Source of the DNA: Cohaesibacter marisflavi
Lineage (GTDB): Bacteria; Pseudomonadota; Alphaproteobacteria; Rhizobiales; Cohaesibacteraceae
NCBI RefSeq assembly: GCF_900115225.1
Contig: NZ_FOVR01000011.1
Span: 124,001 to 188,000 of the forward strand
Direction of reading: 5' to 3'
DNA length: 64,000 nt
A program made the position numbers and the translations under genes. This document shows positions 26,517 through 37,328 of the stretch, piece after piece (the stretch's first letter is position 1; each line of letters begins with the position of its first letter). The notes beneath the pieces are model-generated. The model ran no database searches and had not been told where the DNA came from. It saw only the letters and a list, made by a program, of their open reading frames with translations.

Positions 26517-27599
26517 GTGAGCGGAATCAAATTGAGCCCGGGCGTCATCACCGGCGAAGAGTATTTGCAGCTTCTGGAAGCATGCAAAGAAGGTGGATAT
26601 GCTCTGCCAGCCGTCAACGTTACCGGCACCAACAGTCTCAATGCGGTAATGGAAGCAGCTGCCAAAGCAAAATCCGATATCATCATTCAGATGTCGAACG
26701 GCGGCGCACAGTTCTTCGCTGGTCAGGGTGCTCCTGATGCGATGCGCGCACGTGTTTTGGGCTCTGTATCCATCGCCCAGCATGTACATCTGCTGGCAAA
26801 AGAATATGGCATCTGTGCCGTTCTTCACACCGACCATTGCAACAAGAAACTGTTGCCATGGATCGACGGCCTGCTAGACGAAGGTGAGAAATATTACAAG
26901 GCGAACGGTCGTCCGCTTTACACCTCCCACATGATCGACCTGTCCGAAGAAACCCTGGAAGACAACGTTGCGATCAGCGCCAAATATCTCGAACGCATGG
27001 CTCCGATGGGCATGAGCCTCGAGATTGAGCTTGGCGTCACCGGTGGTGAAGAAGATGGCATCGGTAAAGAGCTGGAAGAAGGCGATGCAGCCGATCCACG
27101 CCTCTACACCCAGCCTGAAGATGTGCTTTATGCCTATGACATTCTGTCCAAGATCGGTCACTTCACTGTGGCAGCATCCTTCGGCAACGTGCATGGCGTT
27201 TATGCTCCGGGCAACGTCAAGCTGCGTCCGGAAATCCTGAAACATTCTCAGGAGCTGGTTGCCAAGGAGCGTAACCTGGCTGACAAACCATTGAGTCTTG
27301 TGTTCCACGGCGGATCTGGGTCTCCGAAAGAACAGATTTCTGAAGCTGTGTCCTATGGCGTGTTCAAGATGAACATCGACACCGACATCCAGTTTGCCTT
27401 TGCTGAGGCTGTTGGCGCGAAAGTCGACGAAAAGCCGGTAGCCTTCAAGCATCAGGTGGATCCGAAAGACGGTACGCCATACAAGAAATTCTACGATCCG
27501 CGCAAATGGCTGCGTGCAGGCGAAGAGGGCATGATTGCTCGCCTCGAAGAAGCCATGCAGGATCTAGGCTCGGCTGGTCGTTCTGTCGCTGACAAGTGA
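26517..27599 (+). CDS. fbaA: Class II fructose-bisphosphate aldolase
   Basis: The zinc-dependent aldolase of glycolysis and gluconeogenesis, joining or splitting fructose 1,6-bisphosphate. It has 360 residues, the length of the FbaA (E. coli/yeast) subgroup. Metal-ligand segments HTDHCNKK and the later NVHGVYAPG and VFHGGSGSP are present, as is the catalytic region ELGVTGGEEDG. The start codon is GTG, supported by AAGGGAG eight bases upstream. It has its own terminator. Confidence 0.95.
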   Translation: MSGIKLSPGVITGEEYLQLLEACKEGGYALPAVNVTGTNSLNAVMEAAAKAKSDIIIQMSNGGAQFFAGQGAPDAMRARVLGSVSIAQHVHLLAKEYGICAVLHTDHCNKKLLPWIDGLLDEGEKYYKANGRPLYTSHMIDLSEETLEDNVAISAKYLERMAPMGMSLEIELGVTGGEEDGIGKELEEGDAADPRLYTQPEDVLYAYDILSKIGHFTVAASFGNVHGVYAPGNVKLRPEILKHSQELVAKERNLADKPLSLVFHGGSGSPKEQISEAVSYGVFKMNIDTDIQFAFAEAVGAKVDEKPVAFKHQVDPKDGTPYKKFYDPRKWLRAGEEGMIARLEEAMQDLGSAGRSVADK

Positions 27600-27906
27600 T
27601 AGACGAATAGTGTTGCTTCAAGAACAAGGCTCTCCGGGTGTTCCCGGAGGGCTTTTTTCGTTTTGGGTGGCGTATTGTAATCCGGAGCGGGTGATATTGG
27701 CCGGGGTCCTGTGAATTGGTCTTATGGAACACGGGCTTGGGCAGAAAACTTTTGTCTTTGCCACATTTCCCTGTTATCCGTTGATGCGTATCGGGCAACT
27801 GCTTTGCGCAAAACACTGATTCTTCCGGCTTTTGGCTGGCTTGCTATGGTTTTGGGGCGCGCAGGGCAGGGCCGTATTTCTTCTTTGTGCGCTCTCGGGG
27901 TTGATT
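27600..27906. other. 307-base gap between fbaA and the first lipoprotein gene
   Basis: After the fbaA terminator the sequence shows no supported gene. Open frames here have no ribosome-binding site and no recognisable product. The promoter of the lipoprotein gene presumably lies in the right half. Confidence 0.4.
27630..27659 (+). terminator. Terminator of fbaA
   Basis: The stem CTCCGGG / CCCGGAG (extended by GC/GC around a mismatch) with loop TGTT is followed by six T, 30 bases after the aldolase stop. Confidence 0.88.
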
Positions 27907-28551
27907 GTGAAACGATCTGGAACACTCATGACCATCTCTCTCTTCGCTTTGGCGCTGGGGGGCTGTGCGGTGTCTTCTGGAGGGCTCTCTTCCAGCCAGA
28001 GCGGGGCTCAGCAAACAGCCGGCGCGGTGGGGCGTGGTCCTGTTGCCATGCCTGACCAAAGCGCAGATCTTGCGCTGGTGTCTGCGTCGGATAAATTTTC
28101 CAAGCCAAATGAAAGTTCACTGGGTGTTGCCGAGCCGGGTGCGGCGTTTGATGCCGTAGATGCTGAATTCAGACAAGCCTATGCCGAGGCCTCGCAGAAT
28201 TTTGTGCCTGCAGGCACAACCCATGCGGAACTCAAGCCCTATGTTGGCCGTTGGAAGTTGCAGCCGAAGAACTCAAGGGAAAAGCTCAGGCAGTTGGGTT
28301 CCTCTCTGGGGCTCTCAGAGAGTTGCGAGCTGGTTCTTGAGGATGCCCGCAGGGATTATGGCTACAAGGCATCGGGGAATTCTGCCTGCCCGACGAGCCT
28401 GTTTATGCTGGACAGTTGGGTGGCCTTTGATGACCGTTTGGTGTTGCGCGACCATATGGGCGACGACATTGTCAAACTACGGTCTGATGGGAGAGGTGTC
28501 TGGGTTGGTGTGAATAAAGAAGGCAATATGCTGGTTCTGAAGAAATCTTGA
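27907..28551 (+). CDS. Lipoprotein with AprI/Inh-type (protease-inhibitor-like) domain
   Basis: A GTG start at 27907 with CGGGG upstream gives 214 residues and a clear lipoprotein signal: VKRSGTLMTISLFALALGGC, with the lipobox LGGC. The mature N-terminal part is low-complexity and Ser/Gln/Gly-rich. The C-terminal 110 residues begin PYVGRWKLQP and contain two cysteines (ESCEL and SACPT), likely a disulphide. They follow the layout of the AprI/Inh beta-barrel of metalloprotease inhibitors and Omp19. The protein is probably anchored in the outer membrane. It is followed by a paralogue. Target protease, if any, is unknown. Confidence 0.7.
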   Translation: MKRSGTLMTISLFALALGGCAVSSGGLSSSQSGAQQTAGAVGRGPVAMPDQSADLALVSASDKFSKPNESSLGVAEPGAAFDAVDAEFRQAYAEASQNFVPAGTTHAELKPYVGRWKLQPKNSREKLRQLGSSLGLSESCELVLEDARRDYGYKASGNSACPTSLFMLDSWVAFDDRLVLRDHMGDDIVKLRSDGRGVWVGVNKEGNMLVLKKS

Positions 28552-28648
28552 CCAGTTTCTGCTTGAAATTAACGGATCTTTCAGTTGGTCCTTGAATATT
28601 TACCAATAAGAATCAAAACTCTTATCTGTGTGACGTAAGGAGAGTGGT

Positions 28649-29239
28649 ATGATTCGCTATTCCGCGCTTTTGTGTGCCGGTTTGTTGCTGACAGCTTGTT
28701 CATCCGCTGGCTTTGACCGGTTTGGTGGCAATGACGCATCCCCATTGAACCCAGCTCCGACGTCGCCTGTCGAGAGTCAGGCGCTTGGATCTCTTATTCC
28801 CAATGATCAGTATCCGAACCAGTCCTATTCAACGGGGCAGCAGTCCGGCCAGCCGATCAACAACGCGATGGGCGCTGAGGCCGAACTGGCGCCTCCGGTT
28901 CAGAATGACATGTCGGCGCTATCCCAGCCCGTGCCATCTTCGGCGCGTAGCTTGAAGCGAACCGATCTGCTGGGGGCCTGGACGCTGACCTCCGGAGCCG
29001 AGCAGTGCAAATTGAATATCAATTTGACCAACTGGACTGGCGGGTATCGGGCGTCTTCGCGTGGCTGTAGTTCGTCCGATCTACAGAGGATCAATGCATG
29101 GCGTCTGGATGGTGAAAAGCTGGTTGTCTTCCTGGCAGAAGATGGATCGACCATTCTTGGACGGTTCCATTCGAATGCGCCGGGGCGTTTTTCCGGTCAG
29201 GCAACGATGGATGGGCGTAGTTTGTCCTTCACCCGCTGA
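28649..29239 (+). CDS. Omp19-like outer-membrane lipoprotein with AprI/Inh domain
   Basis: A 196-residue lipoprotein. The signal peptide MIRYSALLCAGLLLTAC has the lipobox LTAC. A Pro/Ser/Gln-rich linker follows, then a C-terminal barrel (LLGAWTLTSGAEQCKLN ... RGCSSSDLQRINAWRLDG ... GRFSGQATMDGRSLSF). The overall plan and the closing GRFxGQ..GG/DGxxLSxxR motif match Brucella Omp19, which inhibits proteases and acts as an adjuvant-like antigen. AAGGAGAG precedes the ATG. Together with the gene 100 bases upstream it forms a pair of related but divergent lipoproteins. Confidence 0.82.
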   Translation: MIRYSALLCAGLLLTACSSAGFDRFGGNDASPLNPAPTSPVESQALGSLIPNDQYPNQSYSTGQQSGQPINNAMGAEAELAPPVQNDMSALSQPVPSSARSLKRTDLLGAWTLTSGAEQCKLNINLTNWTGGYRASSRGCSSSDLQRINAWRLDGEKLVVFLAEDGSTILGRFHSNAPGRFSGQATMDGRSLSFTR

Positions 29240-29549
29240 GCCAGGGCGGCTTTCTCGGTCTGAGAGTGTCCTTCAAGCTGATGGCGTATATGGGAGAGCA
29301 TGAAGCAGGTCTTTATGCTCTTCATCCGTCTTAGGGATCATTTCCTTGCGTCGTCATTTCCCCTAAAGCAGAACTATTCTTATTTGCGTTTTGTCCATAT
29401 GCCGCTTTTGATCGCGTGTACGGATAAAGCTATCGCTGCTTGCTCTTTGTTTCGATGTCTCGCCTTGCGATCTGGTGAAGGCTGCGGCAGGCGGGGCATT
29501 GCGGCGCATATTCAGGGCATTACATGCCGGATCTTGATGAGGCAAGCAA
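29240..29549. other. 310-base gap before zapE
   Basis: No supported gene. An open frame from 29300 overlaps the start of zapE and has no family, so it was left out. No clear terminator was seen for the lipoprotein gene. Confidence 0.4.
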
Positions 29550-30695
29550 TTGAACAGTGAATTAGGCGACATTTCGGTATCGGACCTGTATGACAGTAAA
29601 GTGCGCCACGGTGATATCGATGAGGATGCTGATCAGAGGGCATTGGCCGTTCGTTTCGACCAATTGCTTGAAAAAGTGAGTGAAAAGCGGCTCTCGCGGA
29701 AGACGTCCTCCCTTGGTTGGTTGTTTGCCAAACGCCAGCCCGTTGAACCCGTAAGGGGGCTCTATATCTGGGGTGAGGTCGGTCGCGGCAAAACCATGAT
29801 CATGGACCTGTTTTTCGAGGTGGCTCCGGTCAAGCGCAAGGGGCGCTATCATTTCCATGAATTCATGCGTAACATGCATGCGCGCATCAAGCAGGCACGG
29901 GCCGACATCGCCAGCGGCAAGATCAAGGGTGATGATCCGATCAAACCCGTCGCTGACGCTCTGTGTCAGGAAATGCGATTGTTGTGCTTTGATGAGTTTA
30001 GCGTCACGGACATTGCTGATGCGATGCTTCTGGGGCGTCTCTTCTCCCGTCTGTTTGCGGATGGGGTGGTGGTGGTTGCCACGTCCAACGTTGATCCGGA
30101 TCTGCTGTATAAGGACGGGTTGAACCGGCAGCTGTTCTTGCCCTTCATCGCGCTTCTGAAAGAGCGATGTGAGGTGGTTCGGCTCTCGTCGCGGACCGAT
30201 TTCCGGATGGAAAAGTTGGGTGGTCAACCGGTTTATCTCTTCCCGAAAAATGCAGAAACCGAAGCCAGTTTCCAGTCCATGTGGGAGACGGTTATTGAGG
30301 CGCCACGTGCGCCCAGCGATGCGGTGGAAAATCAGGGGCGCAGCATCCATGTGCCCGAGGCTTACCATGGCATGGCCCGTTTTTCGTTCGAAGATCTTTG
30401 TGTTCGCCCCTTGGGTGCCTCGGACTATTTGCGCTTGTGCGAGGTCTATCATACGATCTTTATCGACGGTATTCCGCCATTCGAGCGGTCCATGCGCAAC
30501 GAGGCCAAACGCTTCATCATTCTGATCGATACGCTCTATGACAATCATGTGCGTGTCATTGCGTTGGCCAAGGTTTCCCAGTTTGATTTGGCGCAGAATA
30601 TGAACGGAACGGAGGCCTTCGAGTTTGATCGCACAGCCTCCCGTCTTACCGAAATGCAATCAGACGAATATCTGGAAGATTGCTCAAGGTTATAA
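29550..30695 (+). CDS. zapE: Cell-division protein ZapE (AFG1-like ATPase)
   Basis: A 381-residue P-loop ATPase of the AFG1/LACE1/ZapE family, which in E. coli acts on FtsZ rings during constriction and in mitochondria in protein quality control. The Walker A is GEVGRGKT (residues 75-82), with Walker B in LLCFDEFSVTD, and the sensor segment VVVATSNVDPDLLY. The start codon appears to be TTG at 29550 with a GATGAGG ribosome-binding site; no closer ATG is available at the conserved N-terminus. Its position just before mdh is common in this order. Confidence 0.92.
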   Translation: MNSELGDISVSDLYDSKVRHGDIDEDADQRALAVRFDQLLEKVSEKRLSRKTSSLGWLFAKRQPVEPVRGLYIWGEVGRGKTMIMDLFFEVAPVKRKGRYHFHEFMRNMHARIKQARADIASGKIKGDDPIKPVADALCQEMRLLCFDEFSVTDIADAMLLGRLFSRLFADGVVVVATSNVDPDLLYKDGLNRQLFLPFIALLKERCEVVRLSSRTDFRMEKLGGQPVYLFPKNAETEASFQSMWETVIEAPRAPSDAVENQGRSIHVPEAYHGMARFSFEDLCVRPLGASDYLRLCEVYHTIFIDGIPPFERSMRNEAKRFIILIDTLYDNHVRVIALAKVSQFDLAQNMNGTEAFEFDRTASRLTEMQSDEYLEDCSRL

Positions 30696-31809
<1,114 letters not shown>

Positions 31810-32071
31810 GTAAGATAGGCGATTGAGATCCCCCCTCTTGAGACGGCTTGAACAATCGAGAGGGATTGATACCGGGCTTTCCTGCGCTCCTGGCTTACGG
31901 CTCAGGAATCCCCCGGCCTAAATTCTTGCACCACTTCCAAGCGTGAAACGGCCCATGGGGATGGATCGGGAAGCGCACGGGAGTGGTGCATTAAGACCAC
32001 AAGCAAAGACCAGTCTGGTGGCGCTTGCTCACGGTGTTCATCAGGCCGATCCAAAGATTAGGGGAGATCCC

Positions 32072-33268
32072 ATGAATATTCATGAGTATCAGGCTAAGGC
32101 CTTGCTTAAGGAGTATGGTGCGCCCGTCGCTGACGGTTTGCCCATCTTTTCCGCTGACGAAGCAGGTGCTGTTGCAGAAAAACTGGGCGGTCCGCTCTGG
32201 GTGGTTAAATCCCAGATTCATGCGGGCGGTCGCGGCAAAGGCAAATTCAAAGAAGAGTCTGCCGGCGAAAAAGGGGGTGTTCGACTCGCTTTCTCGAAAG
32301 AGGAAGTGATCGAGTTTGTCGGACAGATGCTTGGGGCAACCCTGGTAACGAACCAGACCGGCGAAGCCGGTAAGCAGGTCAATCGCATCTATATCGAAGA
32401 TGGTGCCGATATTGACCGCGAACTCTATCTTTCCATCCTCGTCGACCGGACGAGCGGTCGCGTAGCCTTCGTGGTTTCAACCGAAGGTGGCATGGATATC
32501 GAAGCTGTTGCTGAAGAGACGCCGGACAAGATTCTTACCGTGCCGATCAACCCGGATGCGGGAGTGACGGCGGACAATGCGATCGCGCTGTGCGATGCGC
32601 TGAAGCTGGAAGGCACTGCACGCGATGACGGCATGCATCTCTTCCCGATCCTCTACAAGGCTTTCGTTGAGAAGGACATGTCTCTTCTCGAGATCAACCC
32701 TTTGATCGTGATGGAAAACCAGCGCCTGCGTGTGTTGGACGCCAAGGTGTCCTTCGATGGCAATGCGCTGTTCCGTCATCCCGATGTGATGGCGCTTCGC
32801 GACAAGACCGAAGAAGACGCCAAGGAGATCGAAGCTTCCAAATATGATCTCGCCTATGTGGCCCTTGATGGCAACATCGGTTGCATGGTGAACGGCGCAG
32901 GTCTCGCCATGGCCACGATGGACATCATCAAGCTTTACGGTGCTGAACCGGCCAACTTCCTTGATGTTGGCGGTGGGGCGAGCGTTGAAAAGGTAACGGC
33001 GGCCTTCAAGATCATTACCTCTGATCCCAATGTGAAGGGCATTCTGGTCAACATCTTTGGCGGAATCATGCGGTGCGATGTGATTGCGCAAGGTGTGTTG
33101 ACGGCTGTTCAGGAAGTCGGGCTTGAAGTGCCCCTCGTGGTGCGACTGGAAGGCACGCGTGTTGAAGAAGGCAAGAAATTGATCGCTGAAAGCGACCTCA
33201 ATGTCATTCCTGCTGATGATCTCAACGATGCCGCTCAGAAAATCGTCGCAGCTGTGAAAGGGGCCTAA
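32072..33268 (+). CDS. sucC: Succinyl-CoA synthetase beta subunit
   Basis: The ATP-grasp subunit of the ADP/GDP-forming succinyl-CoA ligase, making ATP or GTP from succinyl-CoA. The start [16 protein letters not shown] at 32072 has GGGGAGA upstream and gives 398 residues, the normal length; the open frame extends 43 codons further upstream without support. [15 protein letters not shown] and FLDVGGGAS are conserved substrate segments, and [10 protein letters not shown] is the subunit contact. sucD starts four bases after its stop, so the two are translationally linked. Confidence 0.97.
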   Translation: MNIHEYQAKALLKEYGAPVADGLPIFSADEAGAVAEKLGGPLWVVKSQIHAGGRGKGKFKEESAGEKGGVRLAFSKEEVIEFVGQMLGATLVTNQTGEAGKQVNRIYIEDGADIDRELYLSILVDRTSGRVAFVVSTEGGMDIEAVAEETPDKILTVPINPDAGVTADNAIALCDALKLEGTARDDGMHLFPILYKAFVEKDMSLLEINPLIVMENQRLRVLDAKVSFDGNALFRHPDVMALRDKTEEDAKEIEASKYDLAYVALDGNIGCMVNGAGLAMATMDIIKLYGAEPANFLDVGGGASVEKVTAAFKIITSDPNVKGILVNIFGGIMRCDVIAQGVLTAVQEVGLEVPLVVRLEGTRVEEGKKLIAESDLNVIPADDLNDAAQKIVAAVKGA

Positions 33269-33272
33269 TACG

Positions 33273-34184
33273 ATGTCCATTCTTGTCAACAAAGATACCA
33301 AAATCATCGTGCAGGGTCTGACCGGTAAAACCGGTACGTTTCACACCGAGCAGGCTCTCAATTATTTCGGCACGAAAATGGTGGCGGGTGTTCATCCCAA
33401 AAAGGGTGGGGAAACCTGGTCTTCCGGTGTTGAATGCGCTGCCGAGCTGCCGATCTTTGCCAATGTGAAGGAAGCCAAGGACGCAACCGGCGCAACGGCT
33501 TCGGTGATCTATGTGCCGCCTGCTGGGGCTGCTGCTGCGATTATCGAGGCGATTGATGCCGGCGTTGAATTCATCACCTGCATCACCGAAGGGATTCCTG
33601 TGGTGGATATGGTGAAGGTCAAACAGCGCCTTGAAAACTCCGATTCCCGTCTTCTTGGCCCGAACTGCCCCGGTGTCCTTACCCCTGAAGAGTGCAAAAT
33701 CGGTATTATGCCCGGTTCCATCTTCAAGAAAGGTTCTGTTGGTATTGTTTCCCGGTCTGGCACTCTTACGTATGAAGCAGTGTTTCAGACGACGAATGAG
33801 GGTTTGGGCCAGACCACTGCCGTAGGGATTGGCGGTGATCCGGTCAAAGGCACCGAATTTATCGATGTGCTGGATCTGTTCCTTGATGATCCGGAAACGG
33901 AATCCATCATCATGATTGGTGAAATTGGTGGATCCGCTGAAGAGGATGCTGCCGAATGGCTCAAGGAGCAGGCAAAAAAAGGGCGCAAGAAGCCAATGGT
34001 CGGCTTTATTGCTGGCCGTACGGCTCCTCCCGGCCGGACAATGGGGCACGCAGGTGCCGTTATTTCCGGCGGAAAAGGCGGGGCTGAAGATAAAATTGCT
34101 GCGATGGAAAGCGCAGGGATCCGCGTTTCACCTTCTCCGGCAAGTCTCGGTACCACTTTGGTTGACTTGCTCAAAGGTAAGTAA
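33273..34184 (+). CDS. sucD: Succinyl-CoA synthetase alpha subunit
   Basis: Binds CoA and carries the phosphohistidine intermediate. It has 303 residues. The N-terminal [18 protein letters not shown] is the CoA-binding Rossmann part. His259 in [13 protein letters not shown] is the active-site histidine that is phosphorylated. The ribosome-binding site (AAAGGGG) lies inside the end of sucC. A gap of 113 bases separates it from sucA. Confidence 0.97.
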   Translation: MSILVNKDTKIIVQGLTGKTGTFHTEQALNYFGTKMVAGVHPKKGGETWSSGVECAAELPIFANVKEAKDATGATASVIYVPPAGAAAAIIEAIDAGVEFITCITEGIPVVDMVKVKQRLENSDSRLLGPNCPGVLTPEECKIGIMPGSIFKKGSVGIVSRSGTLTYEAVFQTTNEGLGQTTAVGIGGDPVKGTEFIDVLDLFLDDPETESIIMIGEIGGSAEEDAAEWLKEQAKKGRKKPMVGFIAGRTAPPGRTMGHAGAVISGGKGGAEDKIAAMESAGIRVSPSPASLGTTLVDLLKGK

Positions 34185-34279
34185 AAGCGCGACATTACGT
34201 TATTGCTGCGAGATAGGAGTTATACCTATCTCGTGGCAGCAGATCAGTTCAGCAATGGTGCTGAGCTAGAAAAAAGAGA

Positions 34280-34295
34280 CCGAACGAAGGTTCGG
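34280..34295 (+). promoter_or_regulatory. Hairpin at the ribosome-binding site of sucA
   Basis: A perfect six-base-pair stem CCGAAC / GTTCGG with loop GAAG ends two bases before the GTG start codon. The GAAGG that would serve as ribosome-binding site lies in the loop and the first base of the right arm. It could tune sucA translation. Confidence 0.4.
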
Positions 34296-34297
34296 CG

Positions 34298-37294
34298 GTG
34301 GTGGCGATGGCACGTCAGGACGCAAATGAAGCGTTTGCGTTATCTTCCTTCCTCTATGGAGGTAACGCGTCTTATATCGAAGATCTTTATGCCCGTTTTC
34401 AGAAAGATCCGACATCTGTAGAAGAAGAGTGGCGAGTCTTCTTCAAGGATTTGCAGGATGACAGCGGCGATATTGCCGCGAATGCGCGTGGCGCATCCTG
34501 GAAGCGAGATGACTGGCCTCCAACGACCAATGGTGAGTTGGTTTCTGCATTGGCTGGTGGCGACTTTGTCGCCGATGAGAAAAAGCTGGGCGACAAGCTG
34601 AAAAGCAAGGCGCAGGGTCAGGGTGTGGAACTGACCGATGCTGCCGTTCAGCAGGCAACACGCGATTCCGTTCGCGCTCTCATGATGATTCGCGCCTATC
34701 GTATGCGCGGTCACCTGCATGCAGAACTTGATCCGCTCAATCTGGCAGATGCCAAGGATCATGAAGAGCTGCATCCTTCCTCTTACGGCTTCACCGAAGC
34801 CGATTATACCCGCAAGATTTTCATCGACCATGTTCTGGGGCTCGAGTTTGCCACGATCCCTGAAATGCTCGAAATTCTTCGCCGGACTTATTGTTCCACC
34901 CTTGGTGTGGAATTCATGCATATTTCCGATCCGGCTGAAAAGTCCTGGATTCAGGAACGTATCGAAGGGCCGGACAAGCAGATTGCCTTCACCGAAAACG
35001 GCAAGAAGGCCATTCTCTACAAGCTGGTGGAAGCGGAAGGCTTCGAGAAATTCCTCGACGTAAAATATACCGGCACCAAGCGCTTCGGACTTGATGGCAG
35101 CGAGTCGCTTATTCCGGCGCTGGAACAGATCATCAAGCGCGGCGGCGCCATGGGCGTCAAGCAGATCGTGTTCGGCATGGCCCACCGTGGTCGCCTCAAC
35201 GTTTTGAGCCAGGTGATGGGCAAGCCGCATCGCGCCATCTTCCATGAGTTCAAGGGTGGGTCTATTACGCCTGACGATGTGGAAGGCTCCGGTGACGTGA
35301 AATATCACCTTGGTGCCTCTTCGGACCGGTCTTTCGATGATAACAATGTGCATCTGTCGCTGACGGCAAACCCGTCTCACCTTGAGATCGTGAATCCGGT
35401 TGTTCTGGGTAAAGCGCGTGCCAAGCAGGACCAGCTCTCTGCGGACGATGGCAAGTTCATCGAAACCACGGAAGTGGATCGTACCTCGGTGCTGCCTTTG
35501 CTGATCCACGGTGATGCTGCTTTTGCCGGGCAGGGCGTTGTGGCTGAGTGTTTCGGCCTTTCCGGCCTCAGAGGTCATCGAACGGGGGGGTCTATCCATT
35601 TCATCATCAACAACCAGATCGGCTTTACGACCTATCCGCGTTTCTCGCGTTCGTCACCTTATCCGTCTGATCTGGCCAAGATGATCGAGGCTCCGATCTT
35701 CCACTGTAACGGGGACGATCCGGAATCGGTGGTGTTTGCCGCCAAGATCGCCACGGAATTCCGTCAGCTGTTTGGCAAACCGGTCGTGATCGACATGTTC
35801 TGCTATCGTCGTTTCGGTCATAACGAAGGCGACGAACCGGCCTTTACCCAGCCGCTGATGTATAAGAAGATCCGCAAGCACCCAACCAGCCTTCAGCGTT
35901 ATGCTGACCAGTTGATTGCAGAAGGGGTCATTACGCCGGAAGATTTCGAGCAGATGCGCGCCGATGTGCGTAAGATGCTGGATGATGAATTCGAGGCCGG
36001 CCAGAGCTTCTCTCCCAACAAGGCCGACTGGTTCGATGGCAAATGGTCCGGTCTGACGACCGCCAGCGCCGAAGATGATCGTCGTTCGGGTAACACCGGT
36101 GTTGATGTGGAAGAACTGAGGGAAATCGGCGAAAAGCTGACAACGGTTCCCGAAGGGTTCAACGTTCACCGCACGGTGCAGCGGTTCCTTAACAACCGGG
36201 CCAAGATGATGGAAACCGGCGAGGGAATCGATTGGGCAACGGCTGAATCACTGGCCTTTGGCTCTTTGGTTCGTGAAGGGTATCCGGTGCGTCTTTCCGG
36301 TCAGGACAGCGAACGCGGCACTTTCTCCCAGCGTCATACGGTTTTGTATGATCAGCAGGATGAAAGCCGCTATATTCCGCTCAACCATGTCGGCAAGGGC
36401 CAGAACCGCTATGAGGTCATCAACTCGATGCTCTCCGAAGAAGCTGTTCTTGGCTTTGAATATGGCTACTCTCTGGCTGAGCCAAGCGGGTTGACCATGT
36501 GGGAAGCCCAGTTTGGCGATTTTGCCAACGGCGCTCAGGTGGTGTTTGACCAGTTCCTTTCCTCCGCAGAACGAAAATGGCTGCGTGCGTCTGGTCTGGT
36601 GGTTCTGCTGCCACATGGTTATGAAGGGCAGGGTCCTGAGCATAGCTCGGCTCGTCTTGAACGCTATCTTCAGTCTTGTGCCGAGGATAATATTCAGGTG
36701 GCCAACTGCTCCACGCCGGCCAACTATTTCCATATTCTGCGCCGTCAGGTGAGACGCAGCTTCCGCAAGCCGCTGATCCTTATGACGCCCAAAAGCCTGC
36801 TGCGCCACAAACGTGCGGTATCCAATCTCGCCGAGCTTGGTGCAGGCAGCACGTTCCATCGTGTGCTCTGGGATGATGCAGAGATCCGGCCTAATCAGGA
36901 GATCAAGCTGGCATCGGATGACAAGATCCGTCGTGTCATTTTGTGTTCTGGCAAGGTCTATTACGATCTTTATGAAGAGCGCGAGAAACGCGGCATCAAT
37001 GATGTCTATCTGATGCGTGTCGAGCAGCTTTATCCTTTCCCGGCAAAAACCCTGATCAAGGAACTTGGGCGCTTCAAGCAGGCCGATATGGTCTGGTGTC
37101 AGGAAGAGCCGAAGAATCAGGGCTCCTGGACCTTCATTGAGCCTTATTTGGAATGGGTTCTCAACCAGATTGATGCGAGTGTCAAACGGCCGGCCTATGT
37201 AGGGCGTCCGGCATCCGCAGCGACAGCTACCGGTCTGATGAGCAGGCATATGAACCAGCTCAGGGCCTTTCTTGATGATGCGTTTGCCGAATAA
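34298..37294 (+). CDS. sucA: 2-oxoglutarate dehydrogenase E1 component
   Basis: The thiamine-diphosphate-dependent decarboxylase of the 2-oxoglutarate dehydrogenase complex. It has 998 residues from a GTG at 34298, or 995 from the ATG at 34307; the GAAGG sequence favours the GTG. The N-terminus FALSSFLYGGNASYIEDLY is the conserved E2-docking segment. HGDAAFAGQG...FIINNQIGFTT is the thiamine-binding motif and FCYRRFGHNEGDEPAFTQP the second active-site loop. It lies in one cluster with sucCD upstream and sucB and lpd downstream. Confidence 0.97.
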   Translation: MVAMARQDANEAFALSSFLYGGNASYIEDLYARFQKDPTSVEEEWRVFFKDLQDDSGDIAANARGASWKRDDWPPTTNGELVSALAGGDFVADEKKLGDKLKSKAQGQGVELTDAAVQQATRDSVRALMMIRAYRMRGHLHAELDPLNLADAKDHEELHPSSYGFTEADYTRKIFIDHVLGLEFATIPEMLEILRRTYCSTLGVEFMHISDPAEKSWIQERIEGPDKQIAFTENGKKAILYKLVEAEGFEKFLDVKYTGTKRFGLDGSESLIPALEQIIKRGGAMGVKQIVFGMAHRGRLNVLSQVMGKPHRAIFHEFKGGSITPDDVEGSGDVKYHLGASSDRSFDDNNVHLSLTANPSHLEIVNPVVLGKARAKQDQLSADDGKFIETTEVDRTSVLPLLIHGDAAFAGQGVVAECFGLSGLRGHRTGGSIHFIINNQIGFTTYPRFSRSSPYPSDLAKMIEAPIFHCNGDDPESVVFAAKIATEFRQLFGKPVVIDMFCYRRFGHNEGDEPAFTQPLMYKKIRKHPTSLQRYADQLIAEGVITPEDFEQMRADVRKMLDDEFEAGQSFSPNKADWFDGKWSGLTTASAEDDRRSGNTGVDVEELREIGEKLTTVPEGFNVHRTVQRFLNNRAKMMETGEGIDWATAESLAFGSLVREGYPVRLSGQDSERGTFSQRHTVLYDQQDESRYIPLNHVGKGQNRYEVINSMLSEEAVLGFEYGYSLAEPSGLTMWEAQFGDFANGAQVVFDQFLSSAERKWLRASGLVVLLPHGYEGQGPEHSSARLERYLQSCAEDNIQVANCSTPANYFHILRRQVRRSFRKPLILMTPKSLLRHKRAVSNLAELGAGSTFHRVLWDDAEIRPNQEIKLASDDKIRRVILCSGKVYYDLYEEREKRGINDVYLMRVEQLYPFPAKTLIKELGRFKQADMVWCQEEPKNQGSWTFIEPYLEWVLNQIDASVKRPAYVGRPASAATATGLMSRHMNQLRAFLDDAFAE

Positions 37295-37328
37295 CGGCTG
37301 AACCAAATAATAAATGTGAGAAAACCAA

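Noticed and set aside
29300-29560. An 86-codon frame before zapE
   Set aside because: No ribosome-binding site, no family, and it overlaps the zapE start.
31943-32071. Upstream extension of sucC by 43 codons
   Set aside because: Family members begin at MNIHEYQAK and a good ribosome-binding site lies just before that ATG.
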